A stretch of DNA of 64,000 bases, taken from NCBI RefSeq assembly GCF_026210795.1, contig NC_089455.1, positions 558,001-622,000 on the forward strand, in the 5' to 3' direction. This stretch comes from Rhizophagus irregularis (Eukaryota; Glomeromycota; Glomeromycetes; Glomerales; Glomeraceae). Shown in pieces: positions 17,537 to 31,184 of the stretch. Under the pieces are notes generated by a model. The model saw nothing but the letters and a program-made list of their open reading frames with translations. It had not been told where the DNA came from and made no database searches. A program made the translations under genes and the position numbers. Position 1 is the first letter of the stretch. Every line of letters starts with the position of its first letter.

Positions 17537-19337
17537 TCAATCATCAACATTTAAGTAGTATATACTATTATATTTAATTGTTTTATAGTTTATGGTATAA
17601 TCCATTTAGTATTAACACAATTTTGGACATTAGATTATAATATTTACTTTGTATTTTAGTCTTGTGGGTTTGATAAATGAACAATATTTTTAGTAATATA
17701 TATATATATATATATTTATTATTTGTAACCGTGTTTTACGCGTGTTCTTCATTTTTTAAAAAAAACAACAAACAAAAATTTAAAAGATTTTTTTTTTTGT
17801 GTTCAGAGTTTTTAATGCCAATTATTTTTTTTATATATAAAGTACGAAAATTCAGAAAAATGCCAGATTTTTATGCGAAAATTTTATGCGAAAATAATAA
17901 ATGCGAAAAATGTAAAGGTTGTGTTAACGGATATTGTAGGAAAAGATGAACTTTTTGTTACTTTCTACAAATTCCTCTCTTTGATGGAGAGAAATTAAAC
18001 TAGGACTCTTCTAAATATCTAATTAAAATTTCCTAATGGAAGAACTAAAAGGAAATAATAAAAAAAAAAGTCGAATCTTTTCCTTCAATTTAAAAAAAGT
18101 AAAAGAAAAATTTCATATTTTGCGTAAAAAGAAAGAAAAAAAAAAGAGAATCCTATCACGGTCAAAATCGGAAAAAAACTTATTAAATTATGTTGGTGGA
18201 AAAATTATATAAAGAAAATAAAAAAAAAAATATATATAAATGATTGAGGTTTTTTATAATTTAAAATTCAATTATAAAAATTAGAATTAAAGAAATAATA
18301 AAACCTAATATAAATGAAAGATTGAAAATTTTTTCATAAAATGTAAAAAGATTGAAAAAAAAAAAGGTTTCTTTTTTTTTTTGATAGGAACTTTCTTTTT
18401 CTTTTTTTCTCCTCGAAAAAAAAAAAATTATGATGCGAAAAAGATTAAGAAGAATGCATATATGAAAAATTATGATGTAAAAATGGAAAAAGAACTAAAT
18501 GAAGTAAAATTATCTATATAAAAAAATTTGTCGTGTGAAAGTAAATCTAAAAAAAAAATTTTCGAATTTTTTTTTATAAAATGAAATATATTCTCGTCTA
18601 TTATTAAGATAAAAAATTGTTGGGATAGAAAAAAATGATTAAAAATTTTTTTTTTTTTTTGACCCTTTTTCCCTTAGAATAAAAAAAAAATATATTTTTG
18701 TTTTGAACTTTTGTAAGAAAGGGAACGCTGATGTCAATTTCTTTATAATTCTTCTATTATTTTAGCAACCTCCCTATCATCTAATCTTAATCATTATGGA
18801 AGAACATTATGAAAGAGTATTTATGGAAGAACATTTTTTTTTTTTTACAATGTGAAAAGGGAAAAGGACTAAAAAAAATCATTTCATTTTCATTTTTCAT
18901 AAAGTGTTGAAATACTAGTGATCCTAATCAATAAAACATCACGAATGTCGATATCTTGTTCCTCGTAAAAACTATTTTCTTTTTCCCAACAAGGATATAA
19001 GGGGGGGGGGAGACGATAAATTTTACTGAAGCAAATGTCACATATAAAAATAAAATAAAAGTGTTCATCGAAAAAAATTAATACGAAAAAAAGTCCGACA
19101 ATCGCGTCATACTTAAAAAAAAAATTATTTTTCATCTTAATAATTATGACATTCCCACCATTCAACCATGTAAATAATTCTTACATCCCAAAACTTTGAA
19201 TAATTTCCAACTGAGTAAAAAATTTCGGGAAAAAAATTTACTTTTTTTTTTTAACGGATATTGATTTGGAAAAAAACTAAAGTTGGGGATATAAATTTTG
19301 TCAAAAATCATAAAGTATATACTTGTAACTTGTATAC
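17537..19337. other. AT-rich convergent intergenic region
   Basis: Lies between the 3' ends of the DCAF6-like and zinc-finger genes. It has long A and T runs, a TA run at about 17696-17714, and a G run of about ten near 19001-19010. Open stretches at 17677-17949 and 18890-19344 are low-complexity and show no family features. No element ends were recognised. Confidence 0.4.
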
Positions 19338-20847
19338 CTAACAATTTCTCATAATAGCTCCATGATTCAACATTTTAACACCTTCTACTTCACCATCATA
19401 TCTAACTTTTTTGACAGGTCTTCCTAATCGATGAACTCTTAAATGTCTTCGCATATTACTTTGAACAGAGAATTTTCTTCCACATCCAGGTTCTGTACAT
19501 ACAAAAGGTTTCTCGCCTGTATGTGAATAAGTATGAATGCGTAGTGAACTTGGACGAGAAAACCTTTTTGAACAATAAGGGCATTGATATCGATTATTGT
19601 TAACGCTTGTAGAAGGTACTATTCCAGTAATAGGTGAAGTTAAAGTATCATTAATGATCTTTGTTGATATTGGTGCGCTCAATCTTCTTGTAATAACACT
19701 TTCATTATTCAACATTGGAGAAATTGGAGGAAGAGTTGTAGAAACTGTTGATCTTGATTCAAATGAAGGATATGAAGGTTGAATGGTTGTTGGAGAAGTG
19801 GTTGAAGATGAATAAGCACGATGTTCAGTATAAGAACGATCATAAGTAACACGTTCTTGATGATATCTTTCAAAACCACGCTCCGGTTGTACATAAGATT
19901 GAGAAGCATAAGATTGATGATAGTGAGGAGGTTTACACAAAGGAACTATATTTGAAGCATAAACAGGTGAAGTCGTCTTTTGATAATGATATTCAGAATG
20001 TTGTGGATGAACCAATCTAGGGCGTTGCTCCGCTGTAACGTGATTATTATGACTCACATAATCATTAAACGGATTATTAGCCATATCTGGAGATTCTGGT
20101 GGCGAAAGCAAAGATTGAATACTATTAGGACGAGAATTTTTTTGTACAATTGTTGTAGTATTCCTATTATTGTTGCTACTATTATTCAAGACACTGTCAA
20201 ATTGTCCAATAGAAGGAAGTCTTGGTAAATTATTTTGAAAATGATTTCCTTTTTGGTGATATTCGGACATATTATTATTTTCTTCTACTGGAGAAATAAG
20301 GTAACCTTTTGGAGAAGGTATGTTCAAAGACAAAGTTGGTAGCTTTCGTGAAGAAGAATTGTTATTAGAGTTAATATATGAATTGGTTGGACTTCGAGGT
20401 TCCACCGGAACTTGACGATCTGCATTTCGGTTTCAAATTTAAACAAAATAGGAAAAAAAGAAGGTGATTAGAAATTTTGTAAAAATGCCAAGTAAATTTT
20501 AGAACATGATCTGGCGCCATTTTTAATTTTTTTTTTCCCTCATTTCCGGCACATCTCAAAAATAATAGATTCACCGATATAGTAAATTTAATTTTAACCG
20601 AAACCAACTAATTTTCATTGAATTTGAAAATCGGAATTACGATTATTTGATTATTTTGTGCATTTGTTTGTTGTTGACATATTTGAACGCCAAATTGCAG
20701 TATTTAAATGTATAACAAGAAAAATAAATCATATATCGGGGAAAGTCCGTAATCGTTCAAAATTTTTTTGCGGTCGATATTATGATGATGATTAAATGAT
20801 GAAATAATAAAATTAAGAGATTAATTTTTAATATTATTTTCTACTCA

Positions 20848-20880
<33 letters not shown>

Positions 20881-21657
20881 GACTAACTGTTTGTTATGAT
20901 ATGAGTATTGGGGAGTCTATTTGCGGAGGAATCGGAGCAATTATCGGAGAAACCCGTATAAATAAAAATTTCTCATATTCGGATTATTCAGATTCGGCAG
21001 TCTATGTTTACATATGGAAGAAAGAAATTCCATAACCACGCACATGACTTGTATTAATATGTCATTAATGTCATTAAAAGTCGACGATCTTTTCAAAATG
21101 GGGGAAGAGAAATTTCCGCAGCACTTTCTATTGTTGATATTGTTGATATTGTTGATACTGTGATAACCCGGAATTTCATATCAAGTTTTGATTTTCCTAA
21201 AGATCTTCTTCCATAAAGAATTGTCTATGGAAAAAATAATTTTTTCTTTTTTTCTTCTACTTTTTTGCCTTTTTACTTTTTTTGTGTAAACTTTAATAAC
21301 GAACATCTCGAAAATCTTGTTGATCGTCATCTGTGACCTCAAAGGTAGATCTTTTTCAAGTTCTTGTTTACCAAATTTTTTCCCATCAAAAGTTAAAAAA
21401 ATTTTGTTATCCAAATAATAAAACCCCAAAAAATTACCAATAACTCCTTTCAAACTAAAAAAGCGCCAAAATCATTTTCCATATTGTGATACATTGTAAA
21501 AAAGACCAATCAAAAAGAAAAAAGAAAGAAAGAAAGAAAAAAGGGATAAATAAAATAAAGATTTTCACTTACCACCATTAACACCATTAAACATTTCTAC
21601 CGAAGATTCCAACAAAAATTTAATAGAAGGAAGAGTGGGAACAGTTGTAGTTTGCAT
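19338..21657 (-). CDS. C2H2 zinc-finger transcription factor
   Basis: Two exons. Exon 1 (21657-21573) encodes MQTTTVPTLPSIKFLLESS… and ends in a GTAAGT donor. Exon 2 (20419-19338) follows an intron of 1153 nt, the longest clear intron in the window; the frame joins as NGDRQVPVEPRSPTNSY. The product is 388 residues. The first 300 are Ser/Asn/Pro/Gln-rich and likely disordered. Near residues 303-355 are two adjacent fingers, YQCPYCSKRFSRPSSLRIHT and VCTEPGCGRKFSVQSNMRRH, joined by a TGEKPF linker. A basic tail RLGRPVKKVRYDGEVEG follows. This is the layout of fungal two-finger DNA-binding regulators; the target genes cannot be read from the sequence. The long first intron may hold regulatory sites. 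Confidence 0.87.
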
Positions 21658-23906
21658 TTTTAAGGTTTAAATTGATAAATAAAAAATTTGATCCAACTTT
21701 ATAATCGAAAATCGTCGAATCGATTTTTGTTTGTTCTTAATAAAATAAAATGAAATAATCGTTTTTCTTTAAAAAAAAAAATAAGGTAAGTTATTAACGT
21801 AAAAAAAAATTTTTTAAGGTGTAAAAAAATAACGTAAAATAAAATAAGCGAATTATTTGATTAATAATACAGAAAAAAAATAAAATAAAATAAGAATGTC
21901 CACGAAAAAAAGCGTAAAAAAAAAAAATTTCGTGGAAGAAAAAAGATAACGTCGTATAAGTGCTTTTTAAAAAGAAAATATAATAAACGAAAAAAATCTA
22001 CGAAAATAAAATCTAACGAAAAGAAAGAAAAAATAAAAAAAAATAAAAAATATCTATAAAAAAAAAACTACGGGAAGAAGAAAGAGAAAAATATAAAAAA
22101 GTAAAAAATATATAATATAATAATAAAAAAAAGTATATACGAAAAAAGAAAAAAAAATATGTATATAATATAATAATATATATATATATAACGAAATATT
22201 TTATATATTTTTTATATTTTTTTTTTTATGAATTTTTTTTTATTTATAAAACACTTGTAAAAGAAGTTGAGTGTTATAGACACCAACAGTTTAAATGTGA
22301 GTTGTAAAAATCACACTATTTATTTATTTTTTTTTTATGGATGAATTTGGATGTTCATTTGACTAACCATAAATTTACGGTCCCGGTAAAAAAAAATTTT
22401 TTTTTTTCCTCTCTAGATTACTAAGTAAAATGACGATCCTTTTTTTTTCTTTTAAATACGACTTGAGAGTAACCAACAAACAATCATACTATAGTTTCAG
22501 AAATCCATCTGTTTATCGGAGTATTTTCTGACAAGAAATAATAAAATTATCATAATAATATTAACTGAATGGTGTAACACTTAATAAGTAATGCTTGGTT
22601 CATATGTTCTGCGGTGACAAGTAAATCAAATATATCGTTGTTATATCAGTGTTACAAATAAAATTTAGTATTGGTACATATTACGTCAAGTCTTTTAGTA
22701 ATTATTTGCAGGATCTCCAACCACCGCAGATCTAAATTATGACTTTCAATCAACTGATTAACCACATGCAGAGCATAATCTCCTTACCCGCGTTATTAAG
22801 GTCATAGCGGGGAATCGCGAGTTCCCGCGGATCGACGGGATCTTCCAATAATATATCTTCATAAAGTTTTCCTTATTCAGTTTATATTTTTTTTTTACCA
22901 TATGACAAATTATTTGTTTATATAAACAGAAAAAAAAAATATGAATAGGTTGATAATCACATTACATGATAGTAGCATGAAAACATCGTGGTGATCATCA
23001 TCTGCCTTTTAAAAAAAAAATCTATTTGAACCTTTTTTGCTATTTTATTTATTCAAATAACAAATAATTTTTTTAAATATTCACAATATCGATAGATCTT
23101 ATTGTTCTCTTTTTTTCTTTTTCCCCAGACAATCGATTTCAATTATTTGACATCTTATATTAAAAGATTTAGTCACAATCATCTCACGTGTGAATTTTGA
23201 CGCGTCCTATCTGTCTGTTGTCTGCGTCTGTCATGCACTCATATTAACGACAACAAGAAACGATTTACATTTTGATCATTTTGAGATTGGTCAATTTTTG
23301 TTTGTTTGTTTTTTTATTGTTTTTATCTTTCTTTATTCTTTATTAACAAAAATAATTCCTTATTGCATCTGCACGAACTTAACTTAATTCCTTTTGTTAA
23401 CTTTTTAAATTATTATTATATGATTTATATCATCTTATGTCGTTTTTATGTCCATCCTCCTTTTAAACGCGTTTAATTAAGTTACCTTAAATATTCTTTT
23501 TATTTATTTATTTATTATAATAATAATAATTGTATTATAATAAAAATTTCGATATAAAAGTGATTATTTCAACCAAATATGTATATATATAAATGTACAT
23601 TTTTTTAAAGTTTCATCTATAAAAAAAAATAAAGTTTATAAATTTCCGTATTTCCTAATTTCTGATTTTTTTTTTCAATTGTCCTATTGTATATTCGGCA
23701 ATAATCCACTTTTTTTTTTTTACTCACTTAATTATCGCATTGCATATCAGTCAGTAATTTGTTCATCTATTATGAACGTCCGTTAACTTTAATCTAATTT
23801 CGGCTATTATTCAGTTAAGTTTGTAGATCATGTGAGATGCGAGATAACGCAAACCTTTTTTGATCAGAAATTGTTCTAGACACGACCCTTTTATAAAGAT
23901 AAAATA
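21658..23906. promoter_or_regulatory. Divergent promoter region, zinc-finger gene and APC2
   Basis: A 2.2-kb head-to-head region, mostly A/T tracts. A GC-rich island at about 22785-22850 stands out and contains GCGGGGAA…TTCCCGC as a bulged inverted repeat around TCGCGAG (22807-22828). Two ACGCGT boxes, the MBF-type MluI cell-cycle box of ascomycete yeasts, lie at 23200-23205 and 23467-23472, about 440-700 bp before the APC2 start. No gene is supported here. Confidence 0.45.
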
Positions 23907-26900
23907 ATGGAATCTTTGGAACAACAATGGAATAAAGCTATTTTAAATTTAAATCAGAATAAGGAAGGTCTAGAAGGTTTAATAGAAACAACAAAGGTTT
24001 TTTTTTTTTTATATTCATATAATTTTTTTGTTATTTATTCGTTGGTTAATAAATAATTTTCGCGAATTGTAAATGATATATTGTATTAGGCTTGGTCGGT
24101 GGTCACTAACTGGCTAAACCCTAATAATTACAACATAAATCAAGAAAGTAATTAATGAATTTCTTACTTATTATCATACATTTATGTTCACTAACTCAAT
24201 TTTATCTTTTTTTTTATAATAGTACCGGCAGACGTTAAAGAAAATTTACAAATTCTTGTACAAACTTCTCTGGCCACCCGTTTAATTGAATGGTACCTTG
24301 GTAAATATCGTTTATTGGTTAAAAAAAATTCTTATTTTTAACATATATTAAAAATTATTAAAATTTCATCTATTTCAAAGACGCTGTGTGTCGAAATTTT
24401 AGAGAATGTTTTGATGAAAGATTACATCAATGGCGTGAAACGTGGGTGGTACGTATTGAATAATTATTTGGTTGATTTAAAATTTAATTATATTTATTAT
24501 ATTTAAATTTTTGTTATATTTTAAAATATACTAAAAATATAGCAATTACAAAAAGATAATGTTAAATCACCTAATAAAGATCAAATATTTGAAAATTGGA
24601 TATGTAAATCTTATATAGATTTTATACATAATATTTATTCTCATTTTAATAAATGTCAACATCCATTAATACTTATAGTAGCGAGGTTTGTCTGTATTTC
24701 AATCTTTTTTTTTAAAAAAAAAAACAAAAAAAATAATATGATTTTTTTAAAATTTTACATTTCTAATTAATTAGTGATGAATCCATGAAAGAATTTTTAA
24801 TTCGATATCATACCACTTTATATTTATCTTTAATTGATAAATCAGAACCCTATTCTACTATACCATCATTATTTAAGGAAATGACCAAAATTTTTTTTAG
24901 ATCTTTTTTTCGTAAATATGAAAATTTAATAAGATATAATCCACCAAATTCTTCCGATTCATCATCATTACTTCTTTGTAAGTCAAAACAGCCAGATGAA
25001 AAATTTGAAAATATACTTTTCGTCTGGAGATCAACAGATGATATAAATATACTATTTTCAAAGCAAGAAGATAATATTGAAAATGAAGAAAATTCATTCT
25101 CGGCAATGGAATTAGATGATACGGATCTTGAAGAATTTGATGTTGAGTTACCATTAGAAGATGGAACGAAATTGGAGGATCTTAATGATGAGATTGAGGC
25201 CTTTTCAAAATTATGTAAACAAATGCATTCATTGGATTTAATAAAACGTACAAATGATGCTTTAGAAGAATTTTTATGTGATGAAATTGAATTAAGAGTT
25301 CAAAATACTTGTAAAGGAACTTTTGATAAACCTATGCTTAGACATTCAACAAAATGGTTATATTCTACGCTTTATCCTTGGTTACAAATTATATTTTCCT
25401 CCAACTCTCAACTTTCTCATGAATCTATTGAAAGTAACAAAATTATTATTATTATTGTTGTTGTTGTTGTTGTTTGACTTTTTATTATGTGAGAATATTA
25501 ACCTTTTTTTTTTACTATGAAATTCTTTTATCCCGTCCTTAAAAAAACAATTGAAAGATAGATTAGTAGCTTGGTCAAAACGATTAAATTACCATTTTTG
25601 CATGATATTCTGTGATTCGAGGTAGTTTCATAACTTAAATATTTGTTTTTTTAAGTATCGCCTATATTAATATTTGTATATCACGTTTTATTACAATTAG
25701 GATTTCAGAACTATTTGACGTAATTGTTGATTTTCCCGACTCAAAAATTGCTATCGATGATTTAATTGTGTGTTGAATATTTAATATGTTACGTAAAAAA
25801 TTTTTCAAAATGATATTCTTATATATATGTATTTTATGTAGGTGTGTATGAGAAGATTAGATAAAGATTATAGGTATCGACTTGTCGAATCACTTCATGC
25901 AGCGTAAGATGATAAATATAAGTTTTCTCGTAATTCAATCTAGTAATTTTTACTGATCATTTTAATTTATTTTAGTTTCCGTAAAAGATTGTTAATTCCA
26001 GGAGCTGGTACAATGGATATAATTAATACATACATTTCTACAATAAAATGTTTGAGATTATTAGATTCATCTGGTGTACTCTTGGAAAAAATTACTGGAC
26101 CATTTAGAAATTATTTAAGGTACTGATTATATGATATCATGTTTTTGTAAAAGGAATATATCCTATCTTAATTATTTTTAATTTAGAACAAGAGAAGATG
26201 CTGCTAGATGTTTAGTAAGTAGTTGGATGGACGAGAAAAATAATAACAATGAATTAATTGAAGAGTTGGGTCGTACCGAAGAGCCCATTGATAATCAACA
26301 AGATGTTCGGTTTAATGATGATAACTGGCTGCCTGATCCAATGGATGCTGGTCCAGGTTAATTAAGAGTTTTTTTTTTTTTTTTTGAAAAAAAATGATTT
26401 TTTTTTATTTAAATTATTATATTTTTGTAATAGATTATAAATCATCAATATATCGGTCTGCTGATATAACAAACTTACTTGTTAGTTTATTTGATACAAC
26501 GGATTTAATCATAAAAGAAATTCAAAATCAGATGGCTTCTTATTTATTAACTAAGACCGATTATGATACAGAGAAAGAAGTAATTTGATTTTACAATTTT
26601 CTATGTTTTTTTTTATAACCATAGATAGTAATTGGTAATTAATATTTCAATTTTAGCTTACCAAACTTGAATTATTTAAACTTCGGTTTGGTGAATCAAA
26701 AATGTCAACAACCGAAGTTATGATTAAAGATATTTCTGATTCGAAAAGAATAGATTCATTTATTCTTGGTAATGATAACCCATTAAGAAGAAATATGTCA
26801 GGATCTTCATCAGAAGTGGTAAAAAAATTTATGAGATATGAATCGAATGAATCAAATATCTTTTATTTCTTTGTAATGATATTTCTTTAAAATATATTAG

Positions 26901-27841
26901 ATGATGTTACATGGTACTGTAATATCAAGATTATTCTGGCCTACTCTTAAGGGTGAAGATTTTGATGTACCTGAACAAATTTCCAAGTACGTATTGAACT
27001 AATTTAAAAGATTTTAATTCCATGAAATTTAAATAATTGTATGTCAATTTATATTTAGCGAAATGGTAAAATATGATGAAGGATTTCAGATATTTAAACC
27101 AAGAAGAAAATTACAATGGTTAAAATCATTAGGAAAGGTTCAAATAGAATTAGAATTACAAGATCGTACATTAGAATTTGAAGTCGCGCCTATATATGCT
27201 ACGATTATTCATAATTTTCAGCAACAAGGTAAATTTTTTTTATACAATGTGTATATTTATTTACTTTGAATTTATTAACAACATTAATTTTATTTAATAG
27301 ATAAGTGGAATTTAGTAGACTTGGCAAAAAAAATTAAAATTGATCCGATTATATTAAAAGGCAAAATGAATTTTTGGAGTGATCGTGGTATTTTGAAAGA
27401 ATTACCGAATGATGAATGGTTGTTATTAGAAACTGCAGAAGAAGTCGATCCAAGTAAAAGAGGTTAATGTCATAAGATTGGTTATTTTTTCAATATTATA
27501 GATAAGAAAAAAATATATTAACTTTTCCCTTTAATAATTCATGAATAGCTTTTGCATCAAACGAAGAAAATTGTGATAATATTATACAATCATTAGCGGA
27601 ACAAAAAGCTGAAGAATTTAAAATGTACTGGGCTTATATAGAGAATATGTTAAAAAATCTTGGTGGAATGACATTAGAAAAAATTCATAATATATTATGT
27701 TCTGTAGCCGAACCAACAACATCATCATCAAATAGTAGTTTTGATAATAATTTAGAAGATTTAAAAAGCTTTTTAAACCAAATGGTAGTTGAAGATAAAT
27801 TAGAATTTCAAGGTGGACTTTATAAAGCTAAAATAAACTAA
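23907..27841 (+). CDS. APC2: Anaphase-promoting complex subunit 2 (cullin-like)
   Basis: About 17 exons. N-terminal exons encode MESLEQQWNKAILNLNQ, AWSVVTNWLNPNN and IPADVKENLQILVQ (23907-23996, 24090-24147, 24223-24300 and on). Middle exons give RLVAWSKRLNYHFCMIFCDS, FRKRLLIPGAGTMDIINTYI and CLRLLDSSGVLLEKITGPFR. The cullin-homology part includes YRSADITNLLVSLFD, MSTTEVMIKDISDSKRID and HGTVISRLFWPTL. The C-terminus is a winged-helix APC2 domain: YWAYIENMLKNLGGMTLEKI and FLNQMVVEDKLEFQGG. With APC11 this subunit forms the catalytic core of the nuclear APC/C ubiquitin ligase that drives anaphase and mitotic exit. An acidic stretch (FSAMELDDTDLEEFDVEL) sits mid-protein. The intron after HESIE (donor near 25436) contains ATT/GTT triplet repeats and its acceptor is inferred from frame. 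Confidence 0.9.
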
Positions 27842-30123
27842 TTAAATTAGACATACACTTGGTATATATTGTAATGTTAGTTTTACTATAGAACATTTTA
27901 TTATAAATTTATACTCTTTTAAAATTATTAAAAAACATATACAGTATAATATTTTTTGACAGGTTTATTTGATTTCTTGATGCAATAACCATGCATTGGC
28001 TTTATTGGCTTTCTTCATTTTTTTATATCAATAAATGTATTGAATAAATTAAAACTGAATAAAATTATAAAATAATATTAAATAAAAAGTTTTTTTAATA
28101 AATAGTTAAAAAATGTATTTCTAATAAATAATTTTTGGATATTTTTTATATAAAAAGAAAAATCTTTTAAGATCTATATAAAAATTTAAAAATAAAAAAA
28201 AATTTAATTTCCATAAAGTAGATTATAATAATATTATACTATTACTTACTATAATAAAATACCTGGAATTTTATTCTTTTTAAAATAAATAGTATTTGCC
28301 TTTTTTTACCAAAATTAAAAATTTTTTATCATATATAATATTTGAATTTAAAAAAGTATTATTTTTGAAAGGTATTTCATATAATAATTAATAGTATTTT
28401 ACTTACTATTATTTATATAAAAAAACTAGATAATTTTATTAAAATATTGCTTATAATTTTTATTAATTGAAATTTATAGATTAATTTTACATTTTCTTTT
28501 GATGAATTTTATTAAAATAATACTTTATATATAAATTTAATAAATTTTACAATAAAATTCATTTGCTAATAAAATATTTATCAGAAAAAAAAAAGAAAAT
28601 CTTACATATTTTTATTTATTTATATTATATTTATATTATATTTTTAATTATATAATAAAAATTTTAATTTTTTTTATCACTTTTTTTTTAAAAATAAAAG
28701 TTTAAATTTTTAATAAATCAGATAATATGATGAAAATTACCTGATGGATTTCACTTTTAATAAGTATTAAAAATAATCTTATTTTTAAATTAATAATAAC
28801 CAAAAACCTATTTTTTTATAAAATTTAAAAGCCAATAGTATTTAATAATAAATAAAAAGTTATTAATATTTAAACTTAAATAATTTTTGTATAAATAATT
28901 TCAATTTAAAATAAATTATACTATATAAATAAAATTTTATTGGTTAAAATTTTTATAATTTAAGCTGAAATTGTAATTCTATCATTAAAGCCTTTAAGTT
29001 GAGCAATTTTGTGAGTAAATAAGTAAAGTATTAGTTAAGTAAATGAGTGAGCAAGAGTAATTCACGCTTTTGACATACCTTCAAATACAATCCTAATATA
29101 TGAGTAAACTGAATGGATCAAGCAGATATGATGTATAATCTGGGATACATAAGTGATAGCCATTATGGAAATTTACCAGAAAAACTTACTAGAAAAACTT
29201 ACTAAAGTAAATGTATTACTCTAATATAGTATTTGGATTAATACAATCCCAACATATGAGTAAACTGAATAGATTGAGCAGACATGATGTATAATCTGGA
29301 ACACATAAGTGATAGCCATTATGGAAACTTACTAGAAAAACTTATTAGGAAAACTTTTCAAAATAAACATATTTTTAATTTTTTAAAAAATTATTAAAAT
29401 TATTATATTATATTTTAAAGAAAAATTTTTACTAAAATTTAAATGGTAAATAATTTTTTATTAATTTTTTTTTTAAATTTAACAATATACTTAATTTTAA
29501 TTTTTAAATTTTTTTATTAAAAATTGAAATAATATTTAAAATCAAATGGTAATTAAAATTAAATAAAATAAATATATACTGATTTATAATAAATAAAATT
29601 TATATTTAAAATTAAATATTTTATGCAGTGTTTGCAAAAAACAATATATAATAAACATAAATATACAAGCAGCAAAAGTATTGAATAAGAGATCATAACT
29701 GTAGACTAAGAGTCACAACTTGTGCTCATTTAAGTGTTAAACAAAAAGTTCATCACTATAGATTAGCCAGGAATTATAGCTTCTAAGAATTCATAACTGT
29801 TTAAATCACTATCTTATTAATAATAAAACATACCTTCCAGGTGTCAATTATTTTTTGGGGTTTCTTTTTACATGTCACATCAAAACCAGATTCTGACTTT
29901 ACTACCTTTTTGAGATTTTTCTTTATGTTGTCTAGTACTTTTTTACATTCTTTTTGTTTGAATTGGCATAATAAAACTCTACAAGATTTACACAAGTCCA
30001 GTTTTCCATGTTTTTGTAAAAATCCATGAGTATTGAGAGAGATTGGGAAGAGTACTGGGAACTGGAAAGCTAGTACTGGAGCTAAGTATATATATATAGT
30101 ATCTTTTATTAGTTGATGTTGAT
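27842..30123. other. Very AT-rich gap with a direct duplication
   Basis: No gene found. From about 27900 to 28950 the sequence is almost pure A/T. A segment at 29086-29201 is repeated at about 29242-29350 with roughly 90% identity (shared ATATGAGTAAACTGAAT, GATGTATAATCTGG, CATAAGTGATAGCCATTATG), a direct repeat about 156 bp apart. A stretch at 29801-29995 on the minus strand has several Cys and Lys but no recognised family. Confidence 0.45.
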
Positions 30124-30776
30124 CAGGGATGATAAAGTCCTAGGTCCTGGACCTAAAGACCTGGTCTGCAGATCTTTAAGTCCAAATTTTGGACCAGAAG
30201 CGGACCAGGTCTTAAAAAGTCCTAGCCAATAAAGTATCAATATATATTAGATAGTAGAAATCAAACATTAAATATGTAGGTTATAAGAGATCTATATCAA
30301 ATTATATTATGTTTAAATTATATATGTATAGTTTGTTGTAAATTTGATTTTAAGTAATGCAATACAATTTTTATATTATTAAAATCATATTAAAAAATGA
30401 GTTGCGATATTGCGATTCACATTTTTATATTAAAATCATATAAAAAGGTGAATCGCGATACCGCAACTCACTTTTTTTTATATAAAATCAATATAAAAAA
30501 GTGAATCGCAATACCGCAACTCACTTTTTTTATATAAATCAATATAAAAAAGTGAATTACAATACCGCAACTCACTTTTTTTTTATATAAAATTAATATA
30601 AAAAAGTGAATCCCAATATCACAAATCACTTTTTTTATATTTAGTTATCACTAAATTCATAAATCTATAAATAACTTAGTTAAGACCAGGTCCGCAGGTC
30701 CGTTCAATAGGACTAATAGGACTTATAGGTCCCAGGACTAGGACCGGACCAGGACCGACCTAACCATCCTTACCTG
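30124..30776. mobile_element. Foldback element with GGACC subterminal repeats and hairpin array
   Basis: The left end CAGGGATGATAAAGTCC and right end (reverse complement CAGGTAAGGATGGTTAGG) are imperfect inverted repeats. Both subterminal zones are dense in GGTCC/GGACC motifs, again a hAT-like layout, but no 8-bp target duplication could be matched. The centre (about 30390-30640) is a tandem array of about five units of 60 bp, each with AAAAAGTGAATCGC…GCAACTCACTTTTT, a hairpin with some mismatches. No coding capacity. Confidence 0.55.
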
Positions 30777-30993
30777 CTATTCCGATATGATACAGATTAT
30801 CTAATAGACCTTTCACTACTATGCAATATTAATTAATAGTTTTTATATAATGGTAAATTTGCGAAAAGAAAAACAAGTTTAGCAAGTTGCAGCCGATCGA
30901 GTTATTTAAATAAAAGATCACGTGAAATATATCGATCACGCAAAAAAAAATTTTAACACGTAAACCAACCAATAAAAATGTATAATATGTAAA

Positions 30994-31035
30994 ACGCGTC
31001 ATATTTTTTTTTTTGATTTGGGATTAAAGACGCGT
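30994..31035. promoter_or_regulatory. Paired ACGCGT (MCB-type) boxes upstream of WEE1
   Basis: ACGCGT occurs at 30994-30999 and 31030-31035, about 150-190 bp before the WEE1 start codon. In ascomycete yeasts this hexamer (MluI cell-cycle box) is bound by MBF and drives G1/S transcription. A G1/S role here is inference from the site and the gene's function. A TCACGTGA E-box-like site lies further upstream near 30912. Confidence 0.5.
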
Positions 31036-31184
31036 AAGTTGAATAAACTATTTAATTTAATTACCAGTATAAAATAAATAATTATATGCTTAAGTTTCCT
31101 GTTCCCATTTATCCCATTTACTAAAGAAATTAATACACCTGTGACTACTGTGACTACTGACTATTTTTATAACGCGCTCTTTAA

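Noticed and set aside
17677-17949. Possible small cysteine-bearing protein
   Set aside because: Low-complexity start on a TA repeat, no recognised domain, located in the presumed 3' region of the DCAF6-like gene.
25436-25477. Ile/Val run at the end of an APC2 exon as coding sequence
   Set aside because: The ATT/GTT run leads to a stop and breaks the conserved RLVAWSKR continuation; a GTAACA donor before it gives a better frame.
30120-30780. 8-bp target duplication around the GGACC foldback element
   Set aside because: Several boundary choices were tried and none gave matching flanks, so the hAT assignment there is left tentative.
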